From: Lachnospiraceae bacterium
Lineage (GTDB): Bacteria; Bacillota; Clostridia; Lachnospirales; Lachnospiraceae
Direction of reading: 5' to 3'
DNA: 5,432 nt
NCBI GenBank assembly: GCA_017444545.1
Contig: JAFSWJ010000258.1
Location: 1 to 5,432 of the forward strand
Part shown: positions 1-5,432 of the stretch, in pieces
Layout: each line of letters starts with the position of its first letter
Position numbering within the stretch: the first letter of the stretch is position 1
Notes under the pieces: model-generated
What the model saw: only the letters and a program-made list of their open reading frames with translations
What the model was told of the DNA's origin: nothing
Database searches by the model: none
Position numbers and translations under genes: made by a program

Positions 1-273
1 AAAGCTCTCCTGGATGAATTTGCAGATGCATTAAGCCTTGCCGACGAGGTGATCCTGGCCGATATATACGCCGCCAGAGAGACTGATACTCTGGGCATCA
101 GCTCAAAAACACTGGTCGAAAAGCTCGACAAAATGGGCGTTTCTTGCTGCTACCTTCCCTCCTTTGAGGAGATAGAAAAATATATTCAGAAAAAATGTAT
201 CAACGGGGATCTGTTGATAACCATGGGGGCAGGAAATATAGTAAAGATCGGGGAGGACCTGCTTAGATCATAA
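1..273 (+). CDS. murC: UDP-N-acetylmuramate--L-alanine ligase, C-terminal end (partial)
   Basis: This is the last 90 codons of a gene that begins before the window; it ends at TAA 271-273. The translation carries the C-terminal Mur ligase signature of MurC: LADIYAARETDTLGIS (about residues 19-34 of the visible part), then YLPSFEEIEKYI, then the near-terminal LLITMGAGNIVKIGEDLL. In the MurC family this third domain helps bind the amino acid and nucleotide. The enzyme acts in the cytoplasm, joining L-alanine to UDP-N-acetylmuramate with ATP, the first peptide-forming step of peptidoglycan synthesis. The ARE(T)D...GIS pattern favours MurC over Mpl or the other Mur ligases. An internal GTG at 49 is in frame but is only a valine codon. 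No convincing terminator follows. Confidence 0.93.
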   Translation, partial: KALLDEFADALSLADEVILADIYAARETDTLGISSKTLVEKLDKMGVSCCYLPSFEEIEKYIQKKCINGDLLITMGAGNIVKIGEDLLRS

Positions 274-282
274 CTATCCACA
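274..282 (+). promoter_or_regulatory. Candidate DnaA box (one mismatch)
   Basis: CTATCCACA lies directly after the murC stop codon. It differs from the strong DnaA-box consensus TTATCCACA only at the first base. On its own it would be weak evidence, but a perfect box lies about 100 bases downstream in the same orientation, in the same intergenic region and ahead of helicase-loading genes. DnaA binding here is an inference. Confidence 0.4.
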
Positions 283-315
283 ATATCAACAAAATTTTTC
301 CAACCTGTCTCCAAA

Positions 316-373
316 GGAAATGTCTGTTATTTTTTTAGTGCAAATCCGTCACTCAGGAAAATATAACATTTCC
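316..373. repeat. Imperfect inverted repeat in the AT-rich intergenic region
   Basis: GGAAATGT (316-323) is the exact reverse complement of ACATTTCC (366-373), with 42 bases between. Weaker complementarity continues inward between the T-run at 330-336 and the A-rich stretch at 357-366. The repeat ends a few bases before the perfect DnaA box. It is not a good intrinsic terminator, because the stem is poor in G+C and no T-run follows the right arm. It may be chance in AT-rich sequence, or a protein-binding or easily unwound segment. Confidence 0.3.
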
Positions 374-377
374 CACT

Positions 378-386
378 TTATCCACA
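378..386 (+). promoter_or_regulatory. Perfect DnaA box
   Basis: TTATCCACA matches the consensus high-affinity DnaA box exactly. It sits about 60 bases upstream of the -10 element of the downstream operon, whose first two genes encode helicase-loading proteins. In many bacteria DnaA acts as a transcription regulator as well as an initiator, so this box could tie expression of the operon to DnaA activity. That role is inferred from position; the match itself is seen directly. Confidence 0.6.
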
Positions 387-407
387 TCATGCCACTTGCA
401 GACCGGG

Positions 408-420
408 GGTCGTTTTGACC
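408..420. promoter_or_regulatory. Possible operator: short inverted repeat upstream of the promoter
   Basis: GGTC (408-411) and GACC (417-420) flank GTTTT. The left half also pairs with an earlier GACC at 401-404 (GACC-GGG-GGTC), so there are three half-sites alternating in orientation. The group lies just upstream of the weak -35 region, where an activator or repressor might bind. Half-sites of four bases are short and could be chance. Confidence 0.22.
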
Positions 421-422
421 TG

Positions 423-451
423 TTTCATTTTAAGATCCGTTGTGCTATACT
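423..451 (+). promoter_or_regulatory. Extended -10 promoter of the DnaD-dnaC-prs operon
   Basis: TGCTATACT (443-451) is an extended -10 element: TG, one base, then TATACT, one mismatch from TATAAT. Seventeen bases upstream is TTCATT (423-428), a weak -35 with three of six matches, which the TG extension could offset. TTGACC at 415-420 is a better -35 hexamer, but its 25-base spacer is too long. Transcription would begin near 458, giving a leader of about 36 bases before the ATG at 494. This placement argues against the upstream TTG (440) as the start codon, because that codon would overlap the promoter. Confidence 0.6.
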
Positions 452-483
452 CCAAATCGTTTTCGGAAAAAAGATGATGAATC

Positions 484-488
484 GGGAG
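484..488 (+). promoter_or_regulatory. Ribosome binding site deciding the ATG 494 start
   Basis: GGGAG lies five bases before ATG 494. The in-frame TTG at 440 has no such site and overlaps the predicted -10 element. The RBS therefore supports a 365-residue product over the longer 383-residue reading. Confidence 0.65.
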
Positions 489-493
489 AAAAA

Positions 494-1591
494 ATGGATT
501 CGATAAGGTTACGCGGCAGCCGCTTCAGCGGCAACACCATAATTTCCAACGTCTTCATTGACAACTATCTTTCGGGCGCCAATGAGGCCCAGTTAAAGAT
601 CTATCTTTATCTGAGCAGATGCATCAGCTCCGACATACCTGTGGACGTCTCGTCCATCGCGGATCGCTTTAATTATACCGAAAAGGACGTGTGCCGTGCA
701 CTTCTCTACTGGTCCAGGGCAGGTATCATCACCCTCGATTTCGAGGAGGATCATACCATCTGCGGCATCACCTTAAACGATCCTGCAGAGCTTCCATATG
801 ACAGTCCCGAGGACATCATGCAGGCGAGCAGCTCTTCTGCCTCCCTTTCGTCCGTTTATATGGGAAAAGAAAAAAAGAAGCCCGAGCTTCACGGCTACTC
901 CGCCTCAAAGCTTGCTTCCTTCAGTAAAAAGGAAGATGTGCGTCAGCTCATATTTGCGGTCGAGTCATATCTTCGCCAGACCCTGTCGCACACTGACATG
1001 GAAAAGATCCTCTTTATGGTAGACGAACTGAAATTTCCTGTCGATCTCATAGAATTTCTCGTGGAGCACTGCATCGACTGCGGCGGAAACAACATGAACT
1101 ATTTCATGGAAGTCGCATTTTCATGGAACGAAAAGGGCATCCACAGTGTCGACGAAGCAAAGGAATATACAAAATTCCATAATAAAAACGTCTATGCCCT
1201 GATGAAGGAATTCGGCATCAGCGACAGGCATTTCACTCCCACGGAATATGATTATCTGTCCAAATGGGAGAGTGAATACGGCTTTGACATCACCATAATA
1301 AAAGAGGCAGCGTCACGCACGATAAAAAGGCTTTCAAAGCCCAGCTTCACCTATGCCGATACCATACTTTCAAAGTGGTATGCCCAGGGTGTAAAGGATC
1401 TGTCGGATATAGAGGTTCTTGACAGGGAATATGCCCAGAGTGCAAAAAGGGAGTATCCGAAAAAGACTGCCTCCGGTCCTGCTTCCGCACCCAACCGTTT
1501 CAAAAATTTCTCTGAAAGGGATTATGACATGGATGCTCTTGAAAAAGAGCTGACCGAAAAGAGTCTGGCAAGGGCAGGTAAACCGTCATGA
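494..1591 (+). CDS. DnaD/DnaB-family primosomal replication initiation protein
   Basis: The 365-residue product has a basic N-terminus and a winged-helix-like DDBH1 region (about residues 10-95). A low-complexity linker rich in Ser and Lys follows (about 107-133), then two DDBH2 (DnaD) helical domains at about 135-225 and 230-310. Each DDBH2 domain ends in the diagnostic YxxxIxxxW pattern: a variant at Y203/V207/W211 (YFMEVAFSW) and the canonical form at Y287/I291/W295 (YADTILSKW). The C-terminal NRFKNFSERDYDMDALEKEL (334-353) matches the tail common in clostridial DnaD proteins. Family knowledge: DnaD and DnaB of Bacillus remodel DNA at the origin and recruit the helicase loader with DnaA. 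One DDBH1 plus two DDBH2 domains resembles Bacillus DnaB more than the shorter DnaD, so no symbol is given. The stop overlaps the loader gene start (ATGA, 1588-1591), which implies translational coupling and a shared role. Confidence 0.88.
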   Translation: MDSIRLRGSRFSGNTIISNVFIDNYLSGANEAQLKIYLYLSRCISSDIPVDVSSIADRFNYTEKDVCRALLYWSRAGIITLDFEEDHTICGITLNDPAELPYDSPEDIMQASSSSASLSSVYMGKEKKKPELHGYSASKLASFSKKEDVRQLIFAVESYLRQTLSHTDMEKILFMVDELKFPVDLIEFLVEHCIDCGGNNMNYFMEVAFSWNEKGIHSVDEAKEYTKFHNKNVYALMKEFGISDRHFTPTEYDYLSKWESEYGFDITIIKEAASRTIKRLSKPSFTYADTILSKWYAQGVKDLSDIEVLDREYAQSAKREYPKKTASGPASAPNRFKNFSERDYDMDALEKELTEKSLARAGKPS

Positions 1592-2553
1592 CCTACAGCC
1601 ACCGGCAATTCAATGAGATAATGTCCTCCTATGAAGAGAAGAGGAGGAAAAACCGTTCACTTTCGGATGCCAGAAAAAAAGAGGTTTACGAAAGGATCCC
1701 CTCCCTGAAAACAATAGATGAAGAGATCGCAGATATCGGAACAGAAGCTGCCATCAAAGGGATCACAGAGGGCAGCAGTGCTGAATCTTCAGTCAAAAGT
1801 ATCGATGAGCTTTCCGCAAAAAAGACATCTTTAATAAAGAATGCCGGCTACGATCCATCCTATCTGCAGCCCATTTATGACTGTCCTGACTGCAGGGATA
1901 CCGGTTTCGTGAACGGAGCTAGGTGCCACTGTCTGAAACAGAAGATCATAGATGTCATGTACCGCCAGTCTGACATATATCCGAAGCTCAGGGAAGAAAA
2001 CTTCGATACCTTCTCCTATGAATATTTTTCAGGTGACACTCTCATACAGATGAAAAAGATCCGGGCTCTCGCCCAGGATTTTGTCGATACATTTGCAAAA
2101 AACTATGTGAATATGCTATTCTATGGAAATGTGGGGAGCGGCAAGACGTTTATCACAAACTGTATTGCCGAAAGACTTATAAGTGAGGGGTATTCTGTCA
2201 TATATCTCACTGCCCTGAGGCTGTTTGAGCTGTTAAACGGTCATGTGTTCAGAAGGAACGGTTCGGTTTTTGACGAGGATTCCTACAACAGCCTGTTTGA
2301 CTGTTCGCTTCTGATCATAGATGATCTGGGAACTGAAGTGATGAATTCCGCAACAGTCACAGCCGCTGAGCTCTTTCAGATATTGAATGAACGGGACAAT
2401 GCCAGAAAACCGACCATCATTTCGAGCAACCTTTCCTTGGAACAGCTCAAGGATAATTATTCCGAGCGCTCGTTCTCAAGGATACTGGGAGGCTATGAGC
2501 TGATCCGGTTTACGGGCGAGGATATCCGATTGAAGAAACGGAGGCAGGCATAA
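1588..2553 (+). CDS. dnaC: DnaC/DnaI-type replicative helicase loader (AAA+ ATPase)
   Basis: The 321-residue product has a charged, helical N-terminal region (1-95) that would contact the helicase. A zinc-binding cluster follows, with C99 and C102 (CPDC) and C113 and C115 (CHC). The AAA+ ATPase core then shows Walker A GNVGSGKT (180-187), Walker B LLIIDD (241-246), a sensor-1-like ISSN (278-281) and likely arginine-finger residues in ERSFSRILGGY (R294, R298). Length and domain order fit Bacillus DnaI and the clostridial DnaC-like proteins. IstB-type transposition ATPases share this core, but the zinc cluster, the long N-terminus and the DnaD-type neighbour argue for the loader. The family places the hexameric replicative helicase on origin DNA using ATP. 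The start ATG overlaps the previous stop, with a modest RBS (AGGGCAGG, 1571-1578). The stop TAA overlaps the next start by one base. Confidence 0.92.
   Translation: MTYSHRQFNEIMSSYEEKRRKNRSLSDARKKEVYERIPSLKTIDEEIADIGTEAAIKGITEGSSAESSVKSIDELSAKKTSLIKNAGYDPSYLQPIYDCPDCRDTGFVNGARCHCLKQKIIDVMYRQSDIYPKLREENFDTFSYEYFSGDTLIQMKKIRALAQDFVDTFAKNYVNMLFYGNVGSGKTFITNCIAERLISEGYSVIYLTALRLFELLNGHVFRRNGSVFDEDSYNSLFDCSLLIIDDLGTEVMNSATVTAAELFQILNERDNARKPTIISSNLSLEQLKDNYSERSFSRILGGYELIRFTGEDIRLKKRRQA
2540..2544 (+). promoter_or_regulatory. Ribosome binding site for the prs-like gene
   Basis: GGAGG, eight bases before ATG 2553, lies inside the last codons of the loader gene. It fixes the start at the TAATG stop/start overlap. 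The gene can thus be read by ribosomes ending the loader or by new ones. Confidence 0.7.
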
Positions 2554-3743
2554 TGTCAACCCACGACAAAAGGAAACTGGATACTGTACCCATCGGATCA
2601 CTGGGAGTGGTACCCTTGAGCGGTACTCTTCCTCTTTGTGAAAAGATAGACTCCTTTCTGGTGAAATGGAGGAGAGAGCGGGAGGATGAGCAAAAGGACT
2701 CCCTCGTATATTCAGGCTACCACAGGGATACATATCTTGTGGAAGCACAGCTGCCCCGCTTCGGCACAGGTGAAGCAAAGGGCATGATCATGGAATCTGT
2801 CAGAGGCATGGACCTCTATCTCATAGTCGATGTATGCAATTACAGCGTGACCTATTCTATATCCGGTGAGATCAATCATATGTCACCGGACGACCATTAC
2901 CAGAATCTCAAGAGGATAATAGCAGCTGTCGGAGGCAAGGCAAGACGTATTACCGTCATAATGCCCTTCCTGTATGAAAGCCGCCAGCACACCAGAGCAG
3001 CCAGAGAATCTCTTGATTGTGCGCTGGCACTGCAGGAGCTTGTTAAAATGGGCGTTGACAATATCATCACCTTTGATGCCCATGATGCCAGGGTTCAGAA
3101 CTCCATCCCTTTGAGCGGTTTTGAAACGATCCAGCCTTCCTATCAGTTCATAAAGGGTCTTTTGTCAAATGTGAAGGACCTTTCCGTTGATTCCGAGCAC
3201 ATGCTGGTCGTCAGCCCGGATGAAGGCGGCATGAGCCGGGCCATATATTTTGCAAACGTCCTCGGTCTTGATATGGGAATGTTCTACAAAAGACGTGATT
3301 ATACGAGGGTCGTGGGCGGAAGGAACCCTGTAGTCTCGCATGAATTCCTGGGCACCGATGTCGAAGGCAAGGATATCATAGTAGTAGATGACATGATCTC
3401 CTCGGGAGATACTTCACTTGAGGTTGCCATGTCATTAAAGCAGCGCAAGGCACGCCGGATCTATCTGGCAGCAACCTTCGGTCTTTTCACCAAGGGGATC
3501 GAAAGATTTGACAAGGCATATGAGGACGGTATCATCAGCGGAGTTCTCACCACGAACCTCATCTATCAGATGCCCGAGCTCCTCAGGAGAGAATGGTACA
3601 TTTCCTGCGATATGAGCAAATATATCGCCTATATCATAGACACACTGAATCATGACTCATCCATCAGTGATCTCCTGAATCCCATCGGCAGGATCCAGTC
3701 CTTTGTGGAACGCTACATGAAGGGCGAATTGACGGAAGAATAA
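2553..3743 (+). CDS. prs: Ribose-phosphate pyrophosphokinase (PRPP synthetase), long divergent form
   Basis: The 396-residue product is longer than the usual bacterial enzyme of about 315. It keeps the two-lobed PRPP-synthetase pattern. ESVRGMDLYLIVD (81-93) matches the ENVRGxDVFII segment, and MPFLYESRQHTR (137-148) replaces the usual PYFGYARQDR. FDAHDARVQ (174-182) carries the expected active-site histidine H177. VVSPDEGGMSRA (219-230) and KRR (246-248) match the flexible catalytic loop, and VVDDMISSGDTS (277-288) is the PRPP-binding loop. The family transfers pyrophosphate from ATP to ribose-5-phosphate, making PRPP for purine, pyrimidine, histidine, tryptophan and NAD synthesis in the cytoplasm. 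Extra residues lie near the N-terminus (about 35-75), in the 95-115 region and at the C-terminus. The usual metal-site NDxxMELL is not evident; PDDHYQNL (112-119) stands about there. It may be a paralogue beside a canonical prs elsewhere, with altered regulation. Enzymatic activity is likely but not certain. Confidence 0.85.
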   Translation: MSTHDKRKLDTVPIGSLGVVPLSGTLPLCEKIDSFLVKWRREREDEQKDSLVYSGYHRDTYLVEAQLPRFGTGEAKGMIMESVRGMDLYLIVDVCNYSVTYSISGEINHMSPDDHYQNLKRIIAAVGGKARRITVIMPFLYESRQHTRAARESLDCALALQELVKMGVDNIITFDAHDARVQNSIPLSGFETIQPSYQFIKGLLSNVKDLSVDSEHMLVVSPDEGGMSRAIYFANVLGLDMGMFYKRRDYTRVVGGRNPVVSHEFLGTDVEGKDIIVVDDMISSGDTSLEVAMSLKQRKARRIYLAATFGLFTKGIERFDKAYEDGIISGVLTTNLIYQMPELLRREWYISCDMSKYIAYIIDTLNHDSSISDLLNPIGRIQSFVERYMKGELTEE

Positions 3744-3833
3744 AAAGAGGGGGACGGTGTAGCAAGGGAGCAAGGGGACGGTTTTCTGTTTTGGTACGAA
3801 ACAGAGAACCGTCCCCTTGCTACACCGTCCCCC
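3742..3833 (-). terminator. Probable intrinsic terminator for the minus-strand gene, within the palindrome
   Basis: Read on the minus strand, the long GC-rich stem is followed at once by TCTTTTTA (3748-3741), giving a U-tract after a hairpin that starts six bases past the minus-strand stop codon. On the plus strand the stem is followed by TGCACCCTATC with no T-run. Intrinsic termination of the prs operon in that direction is therefore weakly supported, though the hairpin could still protect the mRNA 3' end. The stem is much longer than a typical terminator. Confidence 0.55.
3749..3833. repeat. Long palindromic intergenic element with nested GGGGACGGT repeats
   Basis: The arms form 36 base pairs. 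Bases 3749-3768 pair exactly with 3814-3833 (20 pairs), and 3777-3792 pair with 3798-3813 (16 pairs, two of them G-T). The loop is GGTAC (3793-3797). The only break is an 8-base bulge at 3769-3776 (AGCAAGGG), an exact tandem copy of 3761-3768. The 9-mer GGGGACGGT occurs twice in the left arm (3750, 3774) and twice inverted in the right (3808-3816, 3824-3832). The element fills nearly the whole gap between two convergent genes. From memory, similar GGGGACGGTT...CTGTTT palindromes are dispersed in clostridial genomes, which suggests a REP- or MITE-like repeat. That identity is an inference. Confidence 0.85.
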
Positions 3834-3839
3834 TGCACC

Positions 3840-5432
3840 CTATCTCACATAACTGATGAATTCGTTTCCTCTGCTCTCAAAGAGTTCCCTTGCATCGTTC
3901 AGTCCGATCTTGTGAACACTCTCTTCTGCAGGGTTCAGCACTTCTATGTTTTTTGTATCGTAACCCGTGATTAGCAGGGTCTGTATCCTGGAGGGCGCCA
4001 AAACCAGTCTGTCGGAAGCAACATAGTAGAGTACCTCATCCAGCGTACACCCCTCCAGATTCAGTATCTCGGCGTCCATATTATCCTCAAGTATCTGTAT
4101 CGGAGAAACACCTCTTTCAACATCCCCTTTTATATCTGCCTTTTTCCCCGTATATTCAAGCATTGCAGACAGGCAGTCATAAAGTGAATTTCCTGTAAAC
4201 TCCGATATTTCCTCCAGCGGAATGCTTTTCTCGCTTTCCTTTCCCGTCTTTGCCCAGGCGTATTTGTTCACGTCAAATACCACCACGCCGGCATCCTCAT
4301 CCGCCTTTTCTATGGCTCCCGAAAGACTGCTGTAAATGCCTGAGATCAGACCTTTTGAGTAGACGATATAAGTTTCGTTTGTATCATTTGCCGCATCCTC
4401 CAGATTGACGTTTCGCCCGCCCTCGTATACTACCTCCTTTGGTGTCAGAAGCTGAAGGGAATCTGTCCTGATATCCTGATATACCTGCATCTCAACGATG
4501 GTCTCCGTTTCCTCAGTCAAAACCGAAAGGATGGAAGTATGGGTATCCTTTGTCCGTCCGCTTCCCACGATCTGATCATTTTCGACATTTACGACCGTAC
4601 CCTGGCTGTCAAGCAGGATCTTCTCTATGTTGATCGCATTATCCTTGATCTCAACCCTTGATATAAACCTGTCTTTGGCGTCATATTCCTTCAATATCTC
4701 GCCCTTGGGGCTTTCTATATAGAGGTATTTCATGACAAGCCTTGCCGTACCGGCAGCTGTTCTTATTATACCGCCCGAATCCACGGCACCGTATACGAGA
4801 TCCTCTCCGATAAATCCTACGGGTATGCTGATCCTGCCCGGACCGGCCTTGATGAGCCTTCTCTCACCTGTGGAAAGATCGAGAAAGGTTATCTCACTGT
4901 TTTCGACATTGACGCCCATGGTATCAGCCGATCCGACCTTCACCAGCTCATCGGTCCATGCGACAAGCCCGGAACTGTCCGAGACCACAAAATCGTCCAC
5001 ACCGATATCGGAAGCCAGTATCTCGGTTCTGGCCGAGCCCATCCTGATCCTGTAGATGGTATCCGACAGGTAAAAATAGAAATTATTCGCTCTGTCCTCA
5101 AATGCAAGAAGATCCAGATTGCTCTTGATACGGGCATAGGAGCCGTCATAGGGGATGACAACCTCCTCCTCTATGGTATTCAGCGAACTGTCATAGTAAT
5201 ACACCCCTGCCAGGACCTCTCCCTCGTGCCTGCCCCTGTTCATGTATCCGTATAGCAGAAAGCGGATATTCCCGCCCTCATCAACGGAAAGTATCTTGAT
5301 ATCATGATCCTGAAGTCTCGTTCGCTCGTCGTTGTTTTCCTCATCAAAAAAAGAAAAGACCTTGACCACCCTGTTATTGACACCCCTGTAACAGTAAAGC
5401 GCGCCGTTCTGGACAAAGGCCACGATATCCCC
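3840..5432 (-). CDS. Uncharacterised beta-rich protein with C-terminal degenerate C39-peptidase-like domain (partial)
   Basis: The frame is open from the window edge to TAG at 3842-3840, so the 5' end is missing. GTG at 5423 is in frame but has in-frame codons before it (GDI) and no reason to be the start. Residues are counted from that valine. About 1-345 are short strands with turns and many Gly/Asp positions, a rhythm like a beta-propeller or TolB-like protein. About 350-392 look like a beta-helix-beta unit ending near W390. About 410-527 resemble a C39-like peptidase domain: SLYDCLSAMLEYTG (413-426) parallels CGPxSLAMVLxYLG, and LLITGYDTKNIEVLNP (483-498) parallels the HxVVVTGYD...DP segment. 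In that alignment the catalytic Cys becomes S413, His becomes Q481 and Asp becomes N497, suggesting a non-catalytic domain, although C417 is close by. No membrane segment is visible, but an N-terminal one could lie outside the window. I cannot name the protein. It converges on prs and is probably unrelated in function. Confidence 0.7.
   Translation of the reverse strand, partial: GDIVAFVQNGALYCYRGVNNRVVKVFSFFDEENNDERTRLQDHDIKILSVDEGGNIRFLLYGYMNRGRHEGEVLAGVYYYDSSLNTIEEEVVIPYDGSYARIKSNLDLLAFEDRANNFYFYLSDTIYRIRMGSARTEILASDIGVDDFVVSDSSGLVAWTDELVKVGSADTMGVNVENSEITFLDLSTGERRLIKAGPGRISIPVGFIGEDLVYGAVDSGGIIRTAAGTARLVMKYLYIESPKGEILKEYDAKDRFISRVEIKDNAINIEKILLDSQGTVVNVENDQIVGSGRTKDTHTSILSVLTEETETIVEMQVYQDIRTDSLQLLTPKEVVYEGGRNVNLEDAANDTNETYIVYSKGLISGIYSSLSGAIEKADEDAGVVVFDVNKYAWAKTGKESEKSIPLEEISEFTGNSLYDCLSAMLEYTGKKADIKGDVERGVSPIQILEDNMDAEILNLEGCTLDEVLYYVASDRLVLAPSRIQTLLITGYDTKNIEVLNPAEESVHKIGLNDARELFESRGNEFISYVR

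Noticed and set aside
316..336. Possible intrinsic terminator for murC, ending in the T-run at 330-336
   Set aside because: The only stem just before the T-run is TTTCC/GGAAA (297-301 with 316-320). It is short, AT-rich and separated from the T-run, so it is too weak to support a terminator call.
440..493. Upstream TTG start extending the DnaD-family protein by 18 residues
   Set aside because: The TTG overlaps the extended -10 element (443-451) and has no ribosome binding site, whereas ATG 494 has GGGAG at a good distance. The added residues do not resemble the family N-terminus.
274..493. Chromosomal replication origin
   Set aside because: There are only one perfect and one near-perfect DnaA box, no cluster, and no dnaA or dnaN nearby. 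A regulatory role is the simpler reading.
798..1022. Plus-strand reading frame of 74 codons inside the DnaD-family gene
   Set aside because: It is an out-of-frame shadow of a well-supported gene, with Arg/Pro/Ser-rich translation, no RBS and no recognisable motif.
2476..2778. Minus-strand frame across the loader/prs junction
   Set aside because: It is antisense to two genes with clear motifs and has no family resemblance, so it is a shadow. The antisense frames at 2883-3083 and 3435-3653 are rejected for the same reason.
3749..3833. CRISPR repeat or small RNA gene
   Set aside because: The repeats are nested arms of one palindrome, not regularly spaced units with unique spacers, and no separate promoter is visible.
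4732..5055. Plus-strand frame of 107 codons, and the minus-strand frame at 4940-5161, within the minus-strand gene
   Set aside because: Both overlap the long minus-strand frame. The plus-strand one is the Ser/Pro/Thr-rich antisense product expected by chance, and neither has a credible start region.

Overview
The window looks like chromosomal DNA of a Clostridia-class Bacillota, most likely Lachnospiraceae. This rests on the MurC C-terminus, the pairing of a DnaD-domain protein with a DnaC-like loader, and a long divergent PRPP synthetase. The family assignment comes from remembered protein patterns, not from a search.

Layout, left to right. Bases 1-273 are the 3' end of murC (peptidoglycan precursor synthesis). 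Bases 274-493 are a 220-base AT-rich intergenic region. It holds one perfect and one single-mismatch DnaA-box-like 9-mer, two small inverted repeats and an extended -10 promoter. From that promoter runs a tightly packed plus-strand operon. Its first gene encodes a DnaD/DnaB-family primosome protein (494-1591), followed by a DnaC/DnaI-type AAA+ helicase loader (1588-2553, 4-base overlap) and a 396-residue PRPP-synthetase-like protein (2553-3743, 1-base overlap). The first two products should work together to load the replicative helicase. The third would make PRPP for nucleotide synthesis, so the operon joins replication initiation to precursor supply, with possible DnaA control at its front.

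The 96 bases from 3744 to 3839 are almost entirely one long imperfect palindrome (3749-3833). It is built from nested GGGGACGGT repeats, and its left arm carries an exact 8-base tandem duplication. It separates two convergent genes and probably ends transcription of the minus-strand gene.

Bases 3840-5432 carry the 3' part of a minus-strand gene that runs off the window. Its product is unrecognised. It has a long beta-rich region, possibly a propeller, and a C-terminal domain that resembles a C39-like cysteine peptidase whose expected catalytic residues appear substituted.

Most of the window is ordinary housekeeping. The points worth a second look are the DnaA boxes ahead of the helicase-loading operon, the palindromic element, the divergent PRPP synthetase and the apparent pseudo-peptidase. 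I see no CRISPR array, tRNA, rRNA or transposase gene.
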